This document shows positions 51,140 to 61,211 of a stretch of DNA of 64,000 nucleotides, one piece after another (position 1 is the stretch's first letter; the number at the start of each line of letters is the position of its first letter). The DNA lies in contig CAVPUC010000004.1 in assembly GCA_963708865.1 (NCBI GenBank), positions 1 through 64,000 of the forward strand. Direction: 5' to 3'. The notes below the pieces were generated by a model that was not told the origin of the DNA, made no database searches, and saw only the letters and a list, made by a program, of their open reading frames with translations. Origin of the DNA: DAIDKA01 sp963708865 (GTDB lineage: Bacteria > Pseudomonadota > Gammaproteobacteria > Steroidobacterales > Steroidobacteraceae). The position numbers and the translations under genes are program-made.

Positions 51140-51911
51140 TCGCCAGGGCGCCGCCGTCGACGGCCCAGGCCGCACCGTTCACGAAGCCTGCGGCCTCGGA
51201 CAGCAGGAAGGTCACCACATCGCCCACTTCCTCCGGGGTGCCGATCCGGTCCATGGTCGCGACCTTGCCCAGCACCTGCTTGCCCGCCGCCACATCGCCC
51301 TTGAACATCATGCGCAGCATGGCCTCGAGCAAGGGGGTGTCGATGACGCCCGGCATCACGGCATTGACGCGCACGCCCTTGCCGCCCACCTCGCTCGCCG
51401 CCGTGCGGGTCAACCCAATGACCGCATGCTTGGTGGCGTTATACGCACAGGCCCCCGCGAGGCCCCGTTCGCTCGCGATGGAGCCCGTATTGACGACCGC
51501 GCCGTGGCCCTGCTTGAGCATGACGGGCAGGACGTAGCGCAGCCCCAGGAAGATGCCCTTCTGGTTCACCGCGACGATCCGGTCGAACTCCGCCTCATCG
51601 TACTCATAGATGGGGCCGAGCTTGCCCTCCATGCCGGCATTGTTGAAAAAGCCGTCGATGCGTCCGAACGCGGTGACTGCGGCGGCCACATAGGCCTGCA
51701 CGTCGGCCGACTGGCTGACATCGGCGATGTGCGTTTCAACGCGCCCGCCGAGCGCCTCCACGGCGCCGCGGCGCGCGCCCAACGCCGCGCCATTGATATC
51801 CACCAGCATGACATCGGCGCCGGCTCGGGCGAGACTCATCGCCGCTGCATGACCGATCATGCCGGCGCCACCGGTGATCACCACTGCCTTGCCTTCCATG
51901 GATGACATCAT
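51126..51911 (-). CDS. short-chain dehydrogenase/reductase
   Basis: 261 residues: AVVITGGAGMIGHAAAMSLA (cofactor loop), MLVDINGAALGARR (Asp favours NAD), IDGFFNNAGMEGKLGP, VVNTGSIASERGLAGACAYN with Tyr and ATKHA (Tyr-x3-Lys), VNAVMPGVIDTPLLEAM. Classical SDR. Last of a three-gene operon, overlapping the small gene upstream by ATGA; its 3' end overlaps the phosphotriesterase-like gene by 14 bases. Confidence 0.92.
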   Translation of the reverse strand: MMSSMEGKAVVITGGAGMIGHAAAMSLARAGADVMLVDINGAALGARRGAVEALGGRVETHIADVSQSADVQAYVAAAVTAFGRIDGFFNNAGMEGKLGPIYEYDEAEFDRIVAVNQKGIFLGLRYVLPVMLKQGHGAVVNTGSIASERGLAGACAYNATKHAVIGLTRTAASEVGGKGVRVNAVMPGVIDTPLLEAMLRMMFKGDVAAGKQVLGKVATMDRIGTPEEVGDVVTFLLSEAAGFVNGAAWAVDGGALATIRH

Positions 51912-52117
51912 TTACTCCCTCGAAAAGGCATGGTCAGTACAAACGCGATGCCGCGCCAACCGAGCAGCTTCAGGCCCTCACGCACATCCGCGGGGGTGAG
52001 GCTCGCCGTCATGGGCATGGTGCCGAAGACCTTGGCCTTGATCAGCAGGTCATTGCCGTCGCGCTCGATGCGGCTGACGGTCATGAGCTCGCGCCGGTCC
52101 TTGCCATACAGCTTCAT
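51908..52117 (-). CDS. small conserved hypothetical protein
   Basis: 69 residues: MKLYGKDRRELMTVSRIERD, GNDLLIKAKVFGTMPMTASL, TPADVREGLKLLGWRGIAFV. A mixed alpha/beta protein linked by ATGA overlaps to both an FAD oxidoreductase and an SDR, so it is probably an accessory to that redox step. Family not named. Confidence 0.7.
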   Translation of the reverse strand: MKLYGKDRRELMTVSRIERDGNDLLIKAKVFGTMPMTASLTPADVREGLKLLGWRGIAFVLTMPFRGSK

Positions 52118-53691
52118 GCCGGGGTTTCCAGCGTTTCAAAATCGATCTTCAGGTCATCACACATGACCTGCGCGGTCGCCCGTCCCGCGCCGAATACGCC
52201 GCCGCCCGGATACTGGAACGGACCCACCAGGTACAACCGCTCAATGCCCGGCACGCGGTACTGGCCCAGGTCCGGGGTCGGACGATGCGCCCCACTTTGA
52301 TAGCTCGTGGTGGCGATGCCATGCAGATCACCGCGCAGGAAGCTCGGCGAGGTGCGCTCCATATCCACGGGGCTGTCGCAGTGGAAATCCAGCAGCACCT
52401 CATCCAGGTTCGACACGAAGACCCGCAACCGCTCCAGCATGCTGCGCGCGAAGGCATCCTTGGACTCATCCCAGCTCTTGCCATCGGGACGCACGTAGGG
52501 CGCATAGTCCCACAAATGCGCCACGCCCTTGCCGGGCGGGGTGCGCGTGTCATCAAACATCGACAGCGATCCGAGCCCCAAAAGATGCGTGCGCATGAAA
52601 CCGCCGTAGCGCAGGTCATCAAAACACTCGCGCAGCTCCCGATAGGTGGGCGGCATGAGTTCGATCATCACCGACTGCACCGGATCTTGGGTGCGGAAGC
52701 GCAGCGGCCCATCGAGCGCCGCATGCACCGTGACGCAGGCGGCCTCGGTGATGTGCGTGGCTTCGGCGGCCTGGCGCACTTGCGGATCCAGCTGCGGCAC
52801 CATGGAGGCGAGTTTGTGCGGATGGATGGCGCCGATGACCGCCTCGCGCGCGCTGAAGCGGGTGCCAGCGGCGGTGATGACGCCTGCCGCACGGCCATTC
52901 GCGACGACCACCTCGCGAACCTCCTGATTCGCGAGCACGATGCCGCCGCGATCCTCGATGCTGCGGATCAGCGCCTCGGTCAGCTTGCCACTGCCGCCCA
53001 CCGGGACACCGAAACCATAGGCCTCGAGGAACCCCAGGAACACGAACACACCCAGCCCGGTCGCCTTCTCATCCGGTGACACCAGGTTCTCACCCGCCAC
53101 GCGCGCGAAATGCGCGCGCACACGGTCGTGCTCGAAGTAATCCGCCAGCACATCGTGGCTGCTCATCTGCATGGCACGCCAGAACTGTTGCCCCTCCCGG
53201 CTCTGGTCCAGGAAGGCAAATCCCGCACCCTGGGGCATGGGGGGCGTATAGAGCGTGGAAACCAGCATCGGCAGCCACGCCGCCGCCTGGGCCGACAGCC
53301 GCAGGAAGGCCTGCGCGTCGCGTTGGGAGAACTTGGCGATTTCGGCCGCGGAGCGTGCCGGATCCCGGTGCAGCGCCAGGGTCGAGCCATCCTCGAACAC
53401 CGACATCATCGGCGATTCGGGAAACAGGTAGCGCAGTCCGTAGCGGCTCTTCAGTCCCAGCTCATCCCGCTGCAACAGCGGATTGGCCTGGATGAAGATA
53501 TGGGTCATGGAGTGCTGATCGTGGCGAAAGCCGGGCCGCGTGAGTTCCCTCGAGACGACGCCGCCGCCGAACCAGGCATTGCGCTCCAGCACCAGCACGC
53601 GTTTGCCGGCCTTGGCGAGGTACGCGGCCGCGACCAGGCCGTTGTGCCCACTGCCGACAGCAATGACATCGAAGTCTTTTTGATTAATCAT
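52114..53691 (-). CDS. phytoene desaturase-like FAD oxidoreductase
   Basis: 525 residues. FAD-binding DFDVIAVGSGHNGLVAAAYL, VLVLERNAWFGGGVVSREL, GFRHDQHSMTHIF, GVPVGGSGKLTEALIRSIED, and C-terminal RLYLVGPFQYPGGGVFGAGR. This is the phytoene dehydrogenase/all-trans-retinol saturase-like branch, which oxidises or reduces C-C bonds in hydrophobic substrates. First gene of the FAD-small-SDR operon. Confidence 0.87.
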   Translation of the reverse strand: MINQKDFDVIAVGSGHNGLVAAAYLAKAGKRVLVLERNAWFGGGVVSRELTRPGFRHDQHSMTHIFIQANPLLQRDELGLKSRYGLRYLFPESPMMSVFEDGSTLALHRDPARSAAEIAKFSQRDAQAFLRLSAQAAAWLPMLVSTLYTPPMPQGAGFAFLDQSREGQQFWRAMQMSSHDVLADYFEHDRVRAHFARVAGENLVSPDEKATGLGVFVFLGFLEAYGFGVPVGGSGKLTEALIRSIEDRGGIVLANQEVREVVVANGRAAGVITAAGTRFSAREAVIGAIHPHKLASMVPQLDPQVRQAAEATHITEAACVTVHAALDGPLRFRTQDPVQSVMIELMPPTYRELRECFDDLRYGGFMRTHLLGLGSLSMFDDTRTPPGKGVAHLWDYAPYVRPDGKSWDESKDAFARSMLERLRVFVSNLDEVLLDFHCDSPVDMERTSPSFLRGDLHGIATTSYQSGAHRPTPDLGQYRVPGIERLYLVGPFQYPGGGVFGAGRATAQVMCDDLKIDFETLETPA

Positions 53692-53718
53692 ACGATCGAC
53701 GTACTTACGTTCAGGGGG

Positions 53719-54142
53719 ATGCGTGCCATGAGTCAGTCCAATGCGCAGGGCGAAGCAGTAGTGAGAAGATTCTTTGAGCGCTTGAACGCCGAGGATCTCG
53801 AGGGCGTCCGGGCGCTCCTGACCGAGGATGCCGCCTGGCTGCCGCAGGCGCGCGACATGCCCGGCGCGGGCGAATACCGCGGCCGCAATGTCATCGTCGA
53901 TGACTTCCTGAAGCCCATTCGCGGCCTGTTCAAAACCGGCAGTCCCGCCAATCGCATCCTGTCCATGGCCTCAAACGGTTCGCTGGTCATGGTGGAAACC
54001 CATGGCACCGGACACCTTCAGGACGGCCGCCCGTACGACAATCGATACGCCTGGGCGTTTGAGCTTCGCGGTGAGCAGCATCGCGGTGCTGCGTGAGTAC
54101 CTGGACAGCTACTACATCGTGCGCCTGTTCGGGATGACCTGA
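53719..54142 (+). CDS. NTF2-like (SnoaL) protein, one frameshift
   Basis: From ATG 53719 (or 53728) behind CAGGGGG: MSQSNAQGEAVVRRFFERLN, AEDLEGVRALLTEDAAWLPQ, GEYRGRNVIVDDFL, MVETHGTGHLQDGRPYDNRY and AWAFELRG. One extra base near 54080 then hides IAVLREYLDSYYIVRLFGMT. The corrected protein of about 140 residues is a complete NTF2 fold. Between divergent/convergent operons with short gaps. Confidence 0.8.
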
Positions 54143-54153
54143 ATCCATGGCGC

Positions 54154-55332
54154 TCAATGGGCGTAGAGCCTGAGCGGCAGTTTCGCGGGACCGTGCCCGA
54201 TCGTGGTCATCCACGGCGTGGGCTCCGCGGCGATCTCGAAGCGCGCCACGCGGCGCGCCACTTCGCTCAAGAGCACATGGGCCTCCAGCTGCGCGAGCAC
54301 CCGGCCCACGCAGGCGTGAACGCCATAGCCCCAGCCCACCTGCTTCTTCAGGTCGCGGCTCATATCGTATTCGTCTGGTTTTTCCCAGGCGCGCGGATCG
54401 CGATTGGCCGCGGCGAACATCAGGCCCACGCGCTGGCCGGCGGGCACGGTGTAACCGCCGATATCGACCTCGCGGGTGGTAATGCGTCCGGCCATGCGCG
54501 AGGGGGAATCCCACCGCAGGCTTTCATCAAAAGCAGCGCGCACCAAGCCCGGCTGCGCCCGGAGTTTCTGATACTGGTCGGGAAATTTCGCGAACGCGTA
54601 CATCGCATTGGCCATGGTCAAAATGGTGGTGTCCGCACCGGCCGCCAGCACCGTCTGCAGCAACAGCTTGGCCTCCGCCTGGGTGATGACACCGTCATCG
54701 GCCAGGCCATAGAGCACCATGCCGATGCCGCCCGGGGAGAGGTTGTCGCGGTCACAGCACTGTTCCAGCCAGGCCAGCACCGGCTCGATGTTGACCATGG
54801 CCTCTTTGAACAGCTCATTCTCCGGGCCCATGGTCGCCCAGACCATGTGGCTGAAGGCGTACATGTGTTCGCGCCCCTCGACCTTAAGGCCGATGGCATC
54901 CGGGAGCGCCTTGTAGACGAAGCGCTGCGTGACCTCGCGCACCGCGTCGATGACCTCGCCCTCCCGGGGCATGAGATCATCGAACAGCGCCGCGGCATCC
55001 CGTTCGAACGAAGGGCGCAGGCTGCCCAGCACCTGCGTGGACAGGGCGCGGGCAATCGCCTGGCGCACATGGGTGTGGCGCGGCGGATCATCCGTCAGCA
55101 GGATCTCCGGACGCAGCGAATTGGGGTCATGCCAGGGCCGTGATTTGTTGGAGAAGGTCTGCCAGTCCTGCAGGCCGTTGGTGACATCGGCATGCCGGGT
55201 GATCATCACCGTCCCATCGGCGAGCCGCACGGCCGGGGCAAACTCACGCAAGGCATCATCGACGGCGCGGGCGTTGCGCACCGACTCGTGACTGAACAGA
55301 TCGATCGGGTAGTCCGGAAGTGCCTGACCCAT
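54154..55332 (-). CDS. cytochrome P450
   Basis: 392 residues from ATG 55332 (MGQALPDYPIDLFSHESVRN). I-helix LAAGADTTILTMANAMYA (the acid-Thr pair as DT), K-helix FDESLRWDSPSR, VPAGQRVGLMFAAANRDPRA, and haem loop VGWGYGVHACVGRVLAQLE with the ligand Cys; the usual Phe at its start is Trp. Soluble class I type needing ferredoxin, none of which is in the window. Last gene of the 54-62 kb operon. Intact here. Confidence 0.93.
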   Translation of the reverse strand: MGQALPDYPIDLFSHESVRNARAVDDALREFAPAVRLADGTVMITRHADVTNGLQDWQTFSNKSRPWHDPNSLRPEILLTDDPPRHTHVRQAIARALSTQVLGSLRPSFERDAAALFDDLMPREGEVIDAVREVTQRFVYKALPDAIGLKVEGREHMYAFSHMVWATMGPENELFKEAMVNIEPVLAWLEQCCDRDNLSPGGIGMVLYGLADDGVITQAEAKLLLQTVLAAGADTTILTMANAMYAFAKFPDQYQKLRAQPGLVRAAFDESLRWDSPSRMAGRITTREVDIGGYTVPAGQRVGLMFAAANRDPRAWEKPDEYDMSRDLKKQVGWGYGVHACVGRVLAQLEAHVLLSEVARRVARFEIAAEPTPWMTTIGHGPAKLPLRLYAH

Positions 55333-55340
55333 GGGTGACC

Positions 55341-56221
55341 TCAGTCCTGTTTCAGTTTGCAGGTGGCGCCGTTGCGCACGATGTAGCCGGCGCCCGGATC
55401 CGCGAAATGACTGCCGATCACGAGCACGGGCTGCTCCTTGAAGCGGTTCACGAACTCGACACGGGTTTTGGCCCCCGCCGGCTTGTCCATGTCGAAGGTT
55501 GCCGGATGCTCGGGCATGCGCGATCTGGATGGGGTGATGCATCAGATCCCCGGTGATCACCGCCTGCTGGCCTTGCGAGCTGATGAGCACGCTGACATGC
55601 CCGGGCGTATGACCGGGCGTGGGCAGCAAGCGGATCTCCTCGCTGATCGCGATAGTCATGCGGCACGAAGTCCACCAGCCCCGCCTCTATCACCGGGTCG
55701 ACGGCATCGCTCAGATGGTTGATGCCGTGATAGCCATCGGTATCGCGCAGCATCTGCCAGTGATCGTACTCGGTGCGGCTGAACAGGTATCGCGCCTTGG
55801 GAAAGGTCGGCACCCACTGGCCGTCCACCAGGTGGGTGTTCCACCCCACATGATCAAAATGCAGATGGGTGCACAGCACCGTGTCGATGTCGTTCGGCAC
55901 GATCCCCAACGATGCCAGATCCTCAAGGAAGGTGGTCCGCATCTGGGTGAAGACCGGAAACTGCCGCTCGCGGTCCGCGCCGATGCAGGTGTCGATCATG
56001 ATGCGCCGGTCACCGGCCTTCACGACGAAGGCCTGGAAGTTGATGAACATCCGCCCCTCGGGGGTCACATGGTCCGGCAACAGCCACGGCTGCGTGTGGA
56101 CGATCGGCGGCTTGCTGTCCTCCAGCACCATCCAGATGTCGTCTTCCCACTTCCACACCTCCACCAGGCGGGTGATCTCAACCCTCCCCACCTGCCAGGT
56201 CTTCATGTGTTCGATTGCCAT
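55341..56221 (-). CDS. MBL-fold metallo-hydrolase, two frameshifts
   Basis: From ATG 56221 behind AGGAG: QAFVVKAGDRRIMIDTCIGA, LCTHLHFDHVGWNTHLVDG (His-x-His-x-Asp-His zinc motif) and YLFSRTEYDHWQML. One extra base near 55650 hides SEEIRLLPTPGHTPGHVSVL and GDLMHHPIQIA. A second near 55515 hides the tail (HFADPGAGYIVRNGATC). About 292 residues corrected. Resembles lactonase/N-acylhomoserine-type hydrolases. Start overlaps the GMC stop (TGATG). Confidence 0.87.
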
Positions 56222-57854
56222 CAAAGCTCCTGTGCGGGTGCCAGCAACGGCCGCTGGCGGATCAGATCGGCGGCTTTCTCCGCGATCATCACCACCACGG
56301 CGTTGGTGTTGCCACCAATGATGAGCGGCATGACCGAGGCGTCCACGATCCTCAGTGCCTCAAGGCCCCGCAGCCGCAGCTGCGAATCGACGACGGCCTC
56401 GGGGTGCTCGCCCATGCGGCAGGTGCCGACCTGGTGGTGGACGGTGTAGGAACTGGCGCGGATGAATTCCGGCGATTTGCGCATCGGTCTGCACGCCTGG
56501 CCCCGGCGCCACCTCGGTCGCCTGGTAGCGCGCGAAATTGGCGGCCCCGAGGATGCGGCGCGCGAGCTTGATGGCGCGGATCAGGGGCTGGATGTCGGCC
56601 TCGACGCTCAGCAGGGCCGGATCGATCGCCGGCGCCACATGCGGATCGGCACTGCGCAGCGTGACGGTGCCGCGGCTCTTCGGGTACAGCGACACCGGAC
56701 TGATCGCAAAGCCGTGGCCGATGGGCAGCGGGAAGGTGGGCCGCGGCCGTGCGGCCGGCTGGAACACGAACTGCACATCCGGCCGATCCAGATCCGGCGC
56801 GGTCTTGAGGAACCCCACCGACTCGAACACATTGCTCGCAAACGGACCGGTGCGCCCGAACAGGTATTGGGCGACATTCCAGATGCCGCGCGGCAAGGCA
56901 CGGGCGGAGATGCCGTAGGAGGTGGCATTCGTGGTGCTCATCAGTACCGGGCAGGCCAGATGATCCTGCAGATTGCGCCCGACACCCGGCAGGTCATGCA
57001 CGGGCTTGATGCCGGCGGCCTGCAGCTCAGAGCCTGGGCCGATGCCTGAGAGCTGCAGTATCTGCGGGGTCTGCAGGGTGCCGGCGCTGAGGATCACCTC
57101 GCGCCTCGCGCGCACTTCGTGCTGGCGGCCCTCGCGCTCGTACACCACACCGACCGCGCGGCCGGCCTCCACCATCACCCGCATCACCAGTGCCTCGGTG
57201 AGCAGCGTGACGTTGCCGCGCGCCAGCGCGGGCCGCAAGAAGGCGCGCGCCGTGGTTTCACGCCTGCCGCCGCGGATCACGCCCTGGCGAAAACCCACGC
57301 CTTCATTGGTGGCGCCGGTGAAATCCTCGGTGCGCGGGAAGCCCAGGCTCTGGGTCGCCTCGATGAACTCATGGTTGAGCTGGTTCGGGCGCCGCGGTCG
57401 CATCACGTTCATGGGTCCGCCCTGTCCGTGATAGCGCGAGGCCGGCAGATCCTGATTGTTCTCCGATGCGCAGGAAGTACGGCAGCACTTCGGCATAGCT
57501 CCACCCGGTGGCACCCGCCGCCACCCAGTCGGCGTAGTCGCGCGGATTGCCGCGCGAATAGACCATGCCGTTGATGGATCCGGAGCCGCCCACCACCCGG
57601 CCGCGCGGCTGTGGGATACGCCGACCGTTCAGATGCGCCTGCGGCACCGTCTCGAATCGCCAGTTCAGGCGGCGGGTACCGATGGCCGCAGCCACCATGG
57701 CCGGCGTGCTGATGAACGGATGCCGGTCGCCGCCGCCGGCCTCGATCAGGCACACGCGCGTCGCGGTGTCCTCGGCGAGCCGCCCCGCGAGCGCGCAACC
57801 GGCGGTGCCCGCGCCAACGATGACGTAGTCAAAGGAGGCGGCGGGCTCGTTCAT
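56221..57854 (-). CDS. GMC-family FAD oxidoreductase, two frameshifts
   Basis: From ATG 57854: FDYVIVGAGTAGCALAGRLA (FAD), VCLIEAGGGDRHPF, GRVVGGSGSINGMVYSRGNP; shift near 57466. Then ENNQDLPASRYHGQGGPMNV and VILSAGTLQTPQILQLSGIG; shift near 56471. Then SSYTVHHQVGTCRMGEHPEA and LRIVDASVMPLIIGGNTNAV, with the catalytic His pair regions. One extra base at each shift. About 543 residues, choline dehydrogenase-like; oxidises an alcohol. Three bases after the serine hydrolase start of the next unit. Confidence 0.9.
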
Positions 57855-57856
57855 GG

Positions 57857-59012
57857 TTACAGCGCGGCGGCCAGCAGGATGTCCGACACGTTCTGCCAGC
57901 GCCACAGATTGTCGATGGTCTTCATGAGGCCGGTCATCAGACCGACGAAGCTGATGTCGCGCTCCGGATCCACCCAGAAAAGCGTCGTGCCGGCGCCATG
58001 CGCGCCGAAGGCCCCCGGCGAGCCCAACGTGCCGAACATGCTGGTGCCCATCTGCGGCCCGCGGATGGAGAACCCCAAGCCGATGTTCGCCGGAGGCGCG
58101 ATACCGCCCGCCGCGCGGATGCCGCTCGCGTAGAACTCATTCGGCTTGTCACCGGTCCAGATGGTGCGCGCCGCCTTGACCATGGCACGTTGAGACGATG
58201 CTGCGCCCATCGATCGTACCGCCACAGCGCAGCATCTCGGTGAAGCGCATCATGTCGTGCGCCGTGGAGACAGCACCGACCCACGGCATCTCAACGTTCT
58301 CTTCCTCGAAGGCGCCGTTGGGTCCGAGGTTACTGTGTCCGAGATGCTTGATCGGATAGTTGTTGCGGAACTCCGGCACCAGGTGCCGCGCCTTCAGATC
58401 CCGGCGCACGCCCATGGCGGTGTCCTTCATGCCCATCGGATCGAACAGATCCTGATGCAGGATCTGCTTGTACGAGCGTTTCTTCGGATCGACCCGCCGC
58501 ACCGCCTCGCCCAAGAGCGCATGATTGAACAGCGGCGCATAGGCGACACTCAGACCCGCAGCCTCCACCGGCAGCGCCACGGCGACGATCGCCGCAATGG
58601 TGTCCGCCAGGACGTCGATGTACATACCGGGGCTCGCCTCAAACATCGTGGGCAGGCCGGTACTGTGGGTCAGCAGGTGGAAAATCGTGATCCGCTCGCG
58701 CAGGCCGCCCGAGAATTCCGGGATGATCTTGCACAGCGGCGTGGTGAGCGTCATCAGACCGCGCTCGATGGCCTGGAACACCAGGATGTTCGTGAACGCC
58801 TTGGTGACCGAGAACAGGCTGAACACCGAATCCTCGGCGACCGCACGCTCTTTGCTTTCGCTGCTGTGGCCGAAGACCTTGTGATAGGCGCTCTGACCGC
58901 CGCGCTTCACGCTGATGACCCCGCCGAAGTACAGGCCTGCGGCGATGTCGCGCTCGACCGCCGCCGTCAGAAAATCAAGCCGCTTGGCATCGAACCCGGG
59001 ATGAGCTGTCAC
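57857..59012 (-). CDS. beta-lactamase-fold serine hydrolase, one frameshift
   Basis: About 384 residues corrected. Ser-x-x-Lys in FSLFSVTKAFTNILV, Tyr in LSVAYAPLFNHALLGEA, then PMGMKDTAMGVRRD and VEMPWVGAVSTAHDMMRF. One extra base near 58193-58197, then MVKAARTIWTGDKPNEFYAS and GAHGAGTTLFWVDPERD with the third motif HGAGTT. EstB/class C-type esterase family; likely hydrolyses an ester or lactone, not an antibiotic. Member of the 54-62 kb operon. Confidence 0.87.
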
Positions 59013-59106
59013 GATAACCCTACCTTAACTTCTTGGATTCGCGGGGCCAGAAAGGGTATGCCCCGCCCCTCGCCATTGCAACACGGCCGGGCAGATGCGA
59101 CGCCGC

Positions 59107-59487
59107 TCAGGCGCCGTCGAGTTCCGCGAAGGTCTCACGGGCGATTCGGAAGCTGTCCACCGCCGCCGGGACTCCGGCATAGATCGCCACCTGGAGGAAG
59201 ACCTCGCAGATCTGATCACGCGTTACGCCATTGGTCAGCGCCCCGCGAATGTGCGCCTTGAGCTCGTGCGGACGGTTCAGGATGCTGATCATGGCCAGAT
59301 TGAGCATGCTGCGCTCGCTGCGCTTCAGGCCCTCGCGCCCCCACACGGCGCCCCAACAGTATTCGGTGACCAGCTCCTGCAGGGGCTTGTTGAAATCGTC
59401 CATGCTGGCCAGGGCCTTCTTGACATACGCCTCTCCCAGCACTTCGGTCCGAATCTTCAGACCCTTATCAAAAAGTTCGCTGCTCAT
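59107..59487 (-). CDS. carboxymuconolactone decarboxylase-family protein
   Basis: 126 residues from ATG 59487: LFDKGLKIRTEVLGEAYVKK, LVTEYCWGAVWGREGLKRSE, RSMLNLAMISILNRPHELKA, HIRGALTNGVTRDQICEVFL. These follow 4-carboxymuconolactone decarboxylase (PcaC), including the E-x-C-W-G motif and His in HIRGA. PcaC acts in the protocatechuate branch. Within this operon it may decarboxylate another lactone. 34 bases after the dehydrogenase gene. Confidence 0.85.
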   Translation of the reverse strand: MSSELFDKGLKIRTEVLGEAYVKKALASMDDFNKPLQELVTEYCWGAVWGREGLKRSERSMLNLAMISILNRPHELKAHIRGALTNGVTRDQICEVFLQVAIYAGVPAAVDSFRIARETFAELDGA

Positions 59488-59521
59488 AGGGACCTCGCAA
59501 AATAAAGTAAAACTGTTTGGC

Positions 59522-60418
59522 TCAAGCGGACCGGTCGGGATCCAGGCCGGAGTCGGCTTCGACGATCTTGGCCATCGCGGTGAAATCCGCATCGGCCCCC
59601 AGCGTGCTGACGGTGCGGGATAGCAGCTCGCAGACCGCCGAGCCAACGCCCAGCGGCACGCCCAGGGTGTCGCGCCGCGGCCAGGCACAGCCGTACATCT
59701 TTCAGGCACAGTCCGGCAGCAAAGCCGAAATCGAAAGTCCGCGGCAGCACCGCGCGCGGCCACTTGTCCTGGGTGGCGCTGCTGCGGCCGCTGGACACAT
59801 TCAGCACCTCGATCATGCGCGCCGGATCCAGTCCCGGCCTTCGCACCCAGGGTCATGCCTTCCGCCGTGATCGCGATGGCGCAGGCGCCCAAGAGGTTGT
59901 TGACCAGCTTCATGGTCTGACCGGCGCCGGGATTTACCCCCATGAAGAAGGCTTTGCCGAACACCTTCAGCAGCGGTTGCAGCTGCTCCCAGGTGGCCTC
60001 GGGCCCGGCAACCATCAAGGACAGCGTGCCCTCGCGTGCCCCTTTGATGCCGCCGGAGACCGGGGCTTCAAGCGAGGCGATATGGCGCTCAGCCAATCCG
60101 GCCGCAAGCTTCGCGGCGGTGTCGGGCCCGGAGGTCGACAGGTCAACGCACACCTGCAGGCGTTTGCCGTCCCGGATGCCCTGAGCGCCCAGCACCACCT
60201 CCGTCACGATCTGCGGATTCGGCAGGCTCAGGAACACGATCGGCGCGGCATCCGCCACCGCCCGGGCACTGGCGCGCGACGGTTGCGCCGTGCGCCGCCA
60301 GCGCTTGTGCGGCGGCCGCGCTGGGGTCATAGACAATGACGGCGTGGCCCGCATCGATGAGGCGTCGCGCCATGGCGCCGCCCATCCGGCCCAGGCCAAT
60401 GAATCCACACTCGCTCAT
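59522..60418 (-). CDS. 3-hydroxyisobutyrate dehydrogenase-like, three frameshifts
   Basis: From ATG 60418: MSECGFIGLGRMGGAMARRL (NAD loop) and VIVYDPSAAAAQALAAHGAT. Extra bases near 60272, 59830 and 59670 separate the segments ARAVADAAPIVFLSLPNPQI, CVDLSTSGPDTAAKLA, EAPVSGGIKGAREGTLSLMV, GQTMKLVNNLLGACAIAITA (catalytic Lys) and LGVPLGVGSAVCELLSRTVS to the stop at 59522. About 298 residues, beta-hydroxyacid dehydrogenase family. Overlaps the metallo-hydrolase gene by ATGA. Confidence 0.85.
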
Positions 60419-61211
60419 GAAACACTCCGCGCACTGGGCGCCAGATCCAGGCGCACGATGTCCTGGGTATTGGGTTCTGCCGGAAAACGCTTGAGTACCC
60501 CGGGATCGTGACCCGGGATGATGTGATCGAGGCGATGGCGCGAGAGTGCGCAGGCGGCGCAGCGCCTCAAGATAGGCAACCACATCCGCCACGATCGGAA
60601 ACGGTGTCTCGCGCTCGAGATTCGCCCAGAAATGAATGGCATCGGAGGCGAGCACCACCGCGCCGCGCTCGGTCTGCACGCGCACCACCTGTAGCCCGAG
60701 CGTGTGTCCGGGCAGGTGATGCAGGCTCACGCCCGGATACAGCACCTCATCCCCGCCATGAAACACCACCCGTCCAGCGAACGTCCGCCGCACCATGTCG
60801 ACCACATTTTCCGCATCAAACGGCGCCGCAAGATGCGCGTGAGTCATGGCGCGGCCGGTGCAATAGGCCATCTCGGTATCCTGCACATGGAACCGCGCCT
60901 TGGGAAACAGCGGCACGTTGCCCGCGTGGTCATAGTGCATGTGCGTGATCACGACGTCCTGCACCTCGTGCGGATTCACACCGATGGCGGCCAGACCTTC
61001 GGCCACCGGGCGCAACAGCGTGCGGCCGCGCTGCGCGGCGGCGGCTGCCGCAAAGCCGGTATCCACCACGATGGTGTGCTCGGCGGACCTGATGACCCAG
61101 ACGTAAGTAGTCGAGCGGCATGGGCTGCGCATGATCATCGCCGCCCAGAAAGTTCAGATCGCTGAGCCGATCCAGGTGCCCATAGCGGATCGCGTAGATA
61201 CGACTGGTCAT
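60415..61211 (-). CDS. MBL-fold metallo-hydrolase, two frameshifts
   Basis: From ATG 61211: MTSRIYAIRYGHLDRLSDLN, FLGGDDHAQPMPLDY; one extra base near 61107. Then YVWVIRSAEHTIVVDTGF, VVITHMHYDHAGNVPLFPKA (zinc motif), LHHLPGHTLGLQVVRV and VVLASDAIHFWANLERE; a second extra base near 60544. Then HRLDHIIPGHDPGVLKRFPA to the stop at 60415. About 264 residues. The same frame continues without a stop from the upstream SDR, see findings. N-acylhomoserine lactonase-like subgroup. Confidence 0.86.

Noticed and set aside
55333..55659. Fusion of a metallo-hydrolase piece to the P450
   Set aside because: Arises from the frameshifts in the upstream MBL gene; the P450 has its own ATG at 55332 with normal length.
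54154..59012. Antibiotic resistance function for the beta-lactamase-fold and MBL genes
   Set aside because: Motifs and neighbours fit esterase and lactonase subfamilies inside a catabolic operon; no class A/C or B beta-lactamase-specific features.
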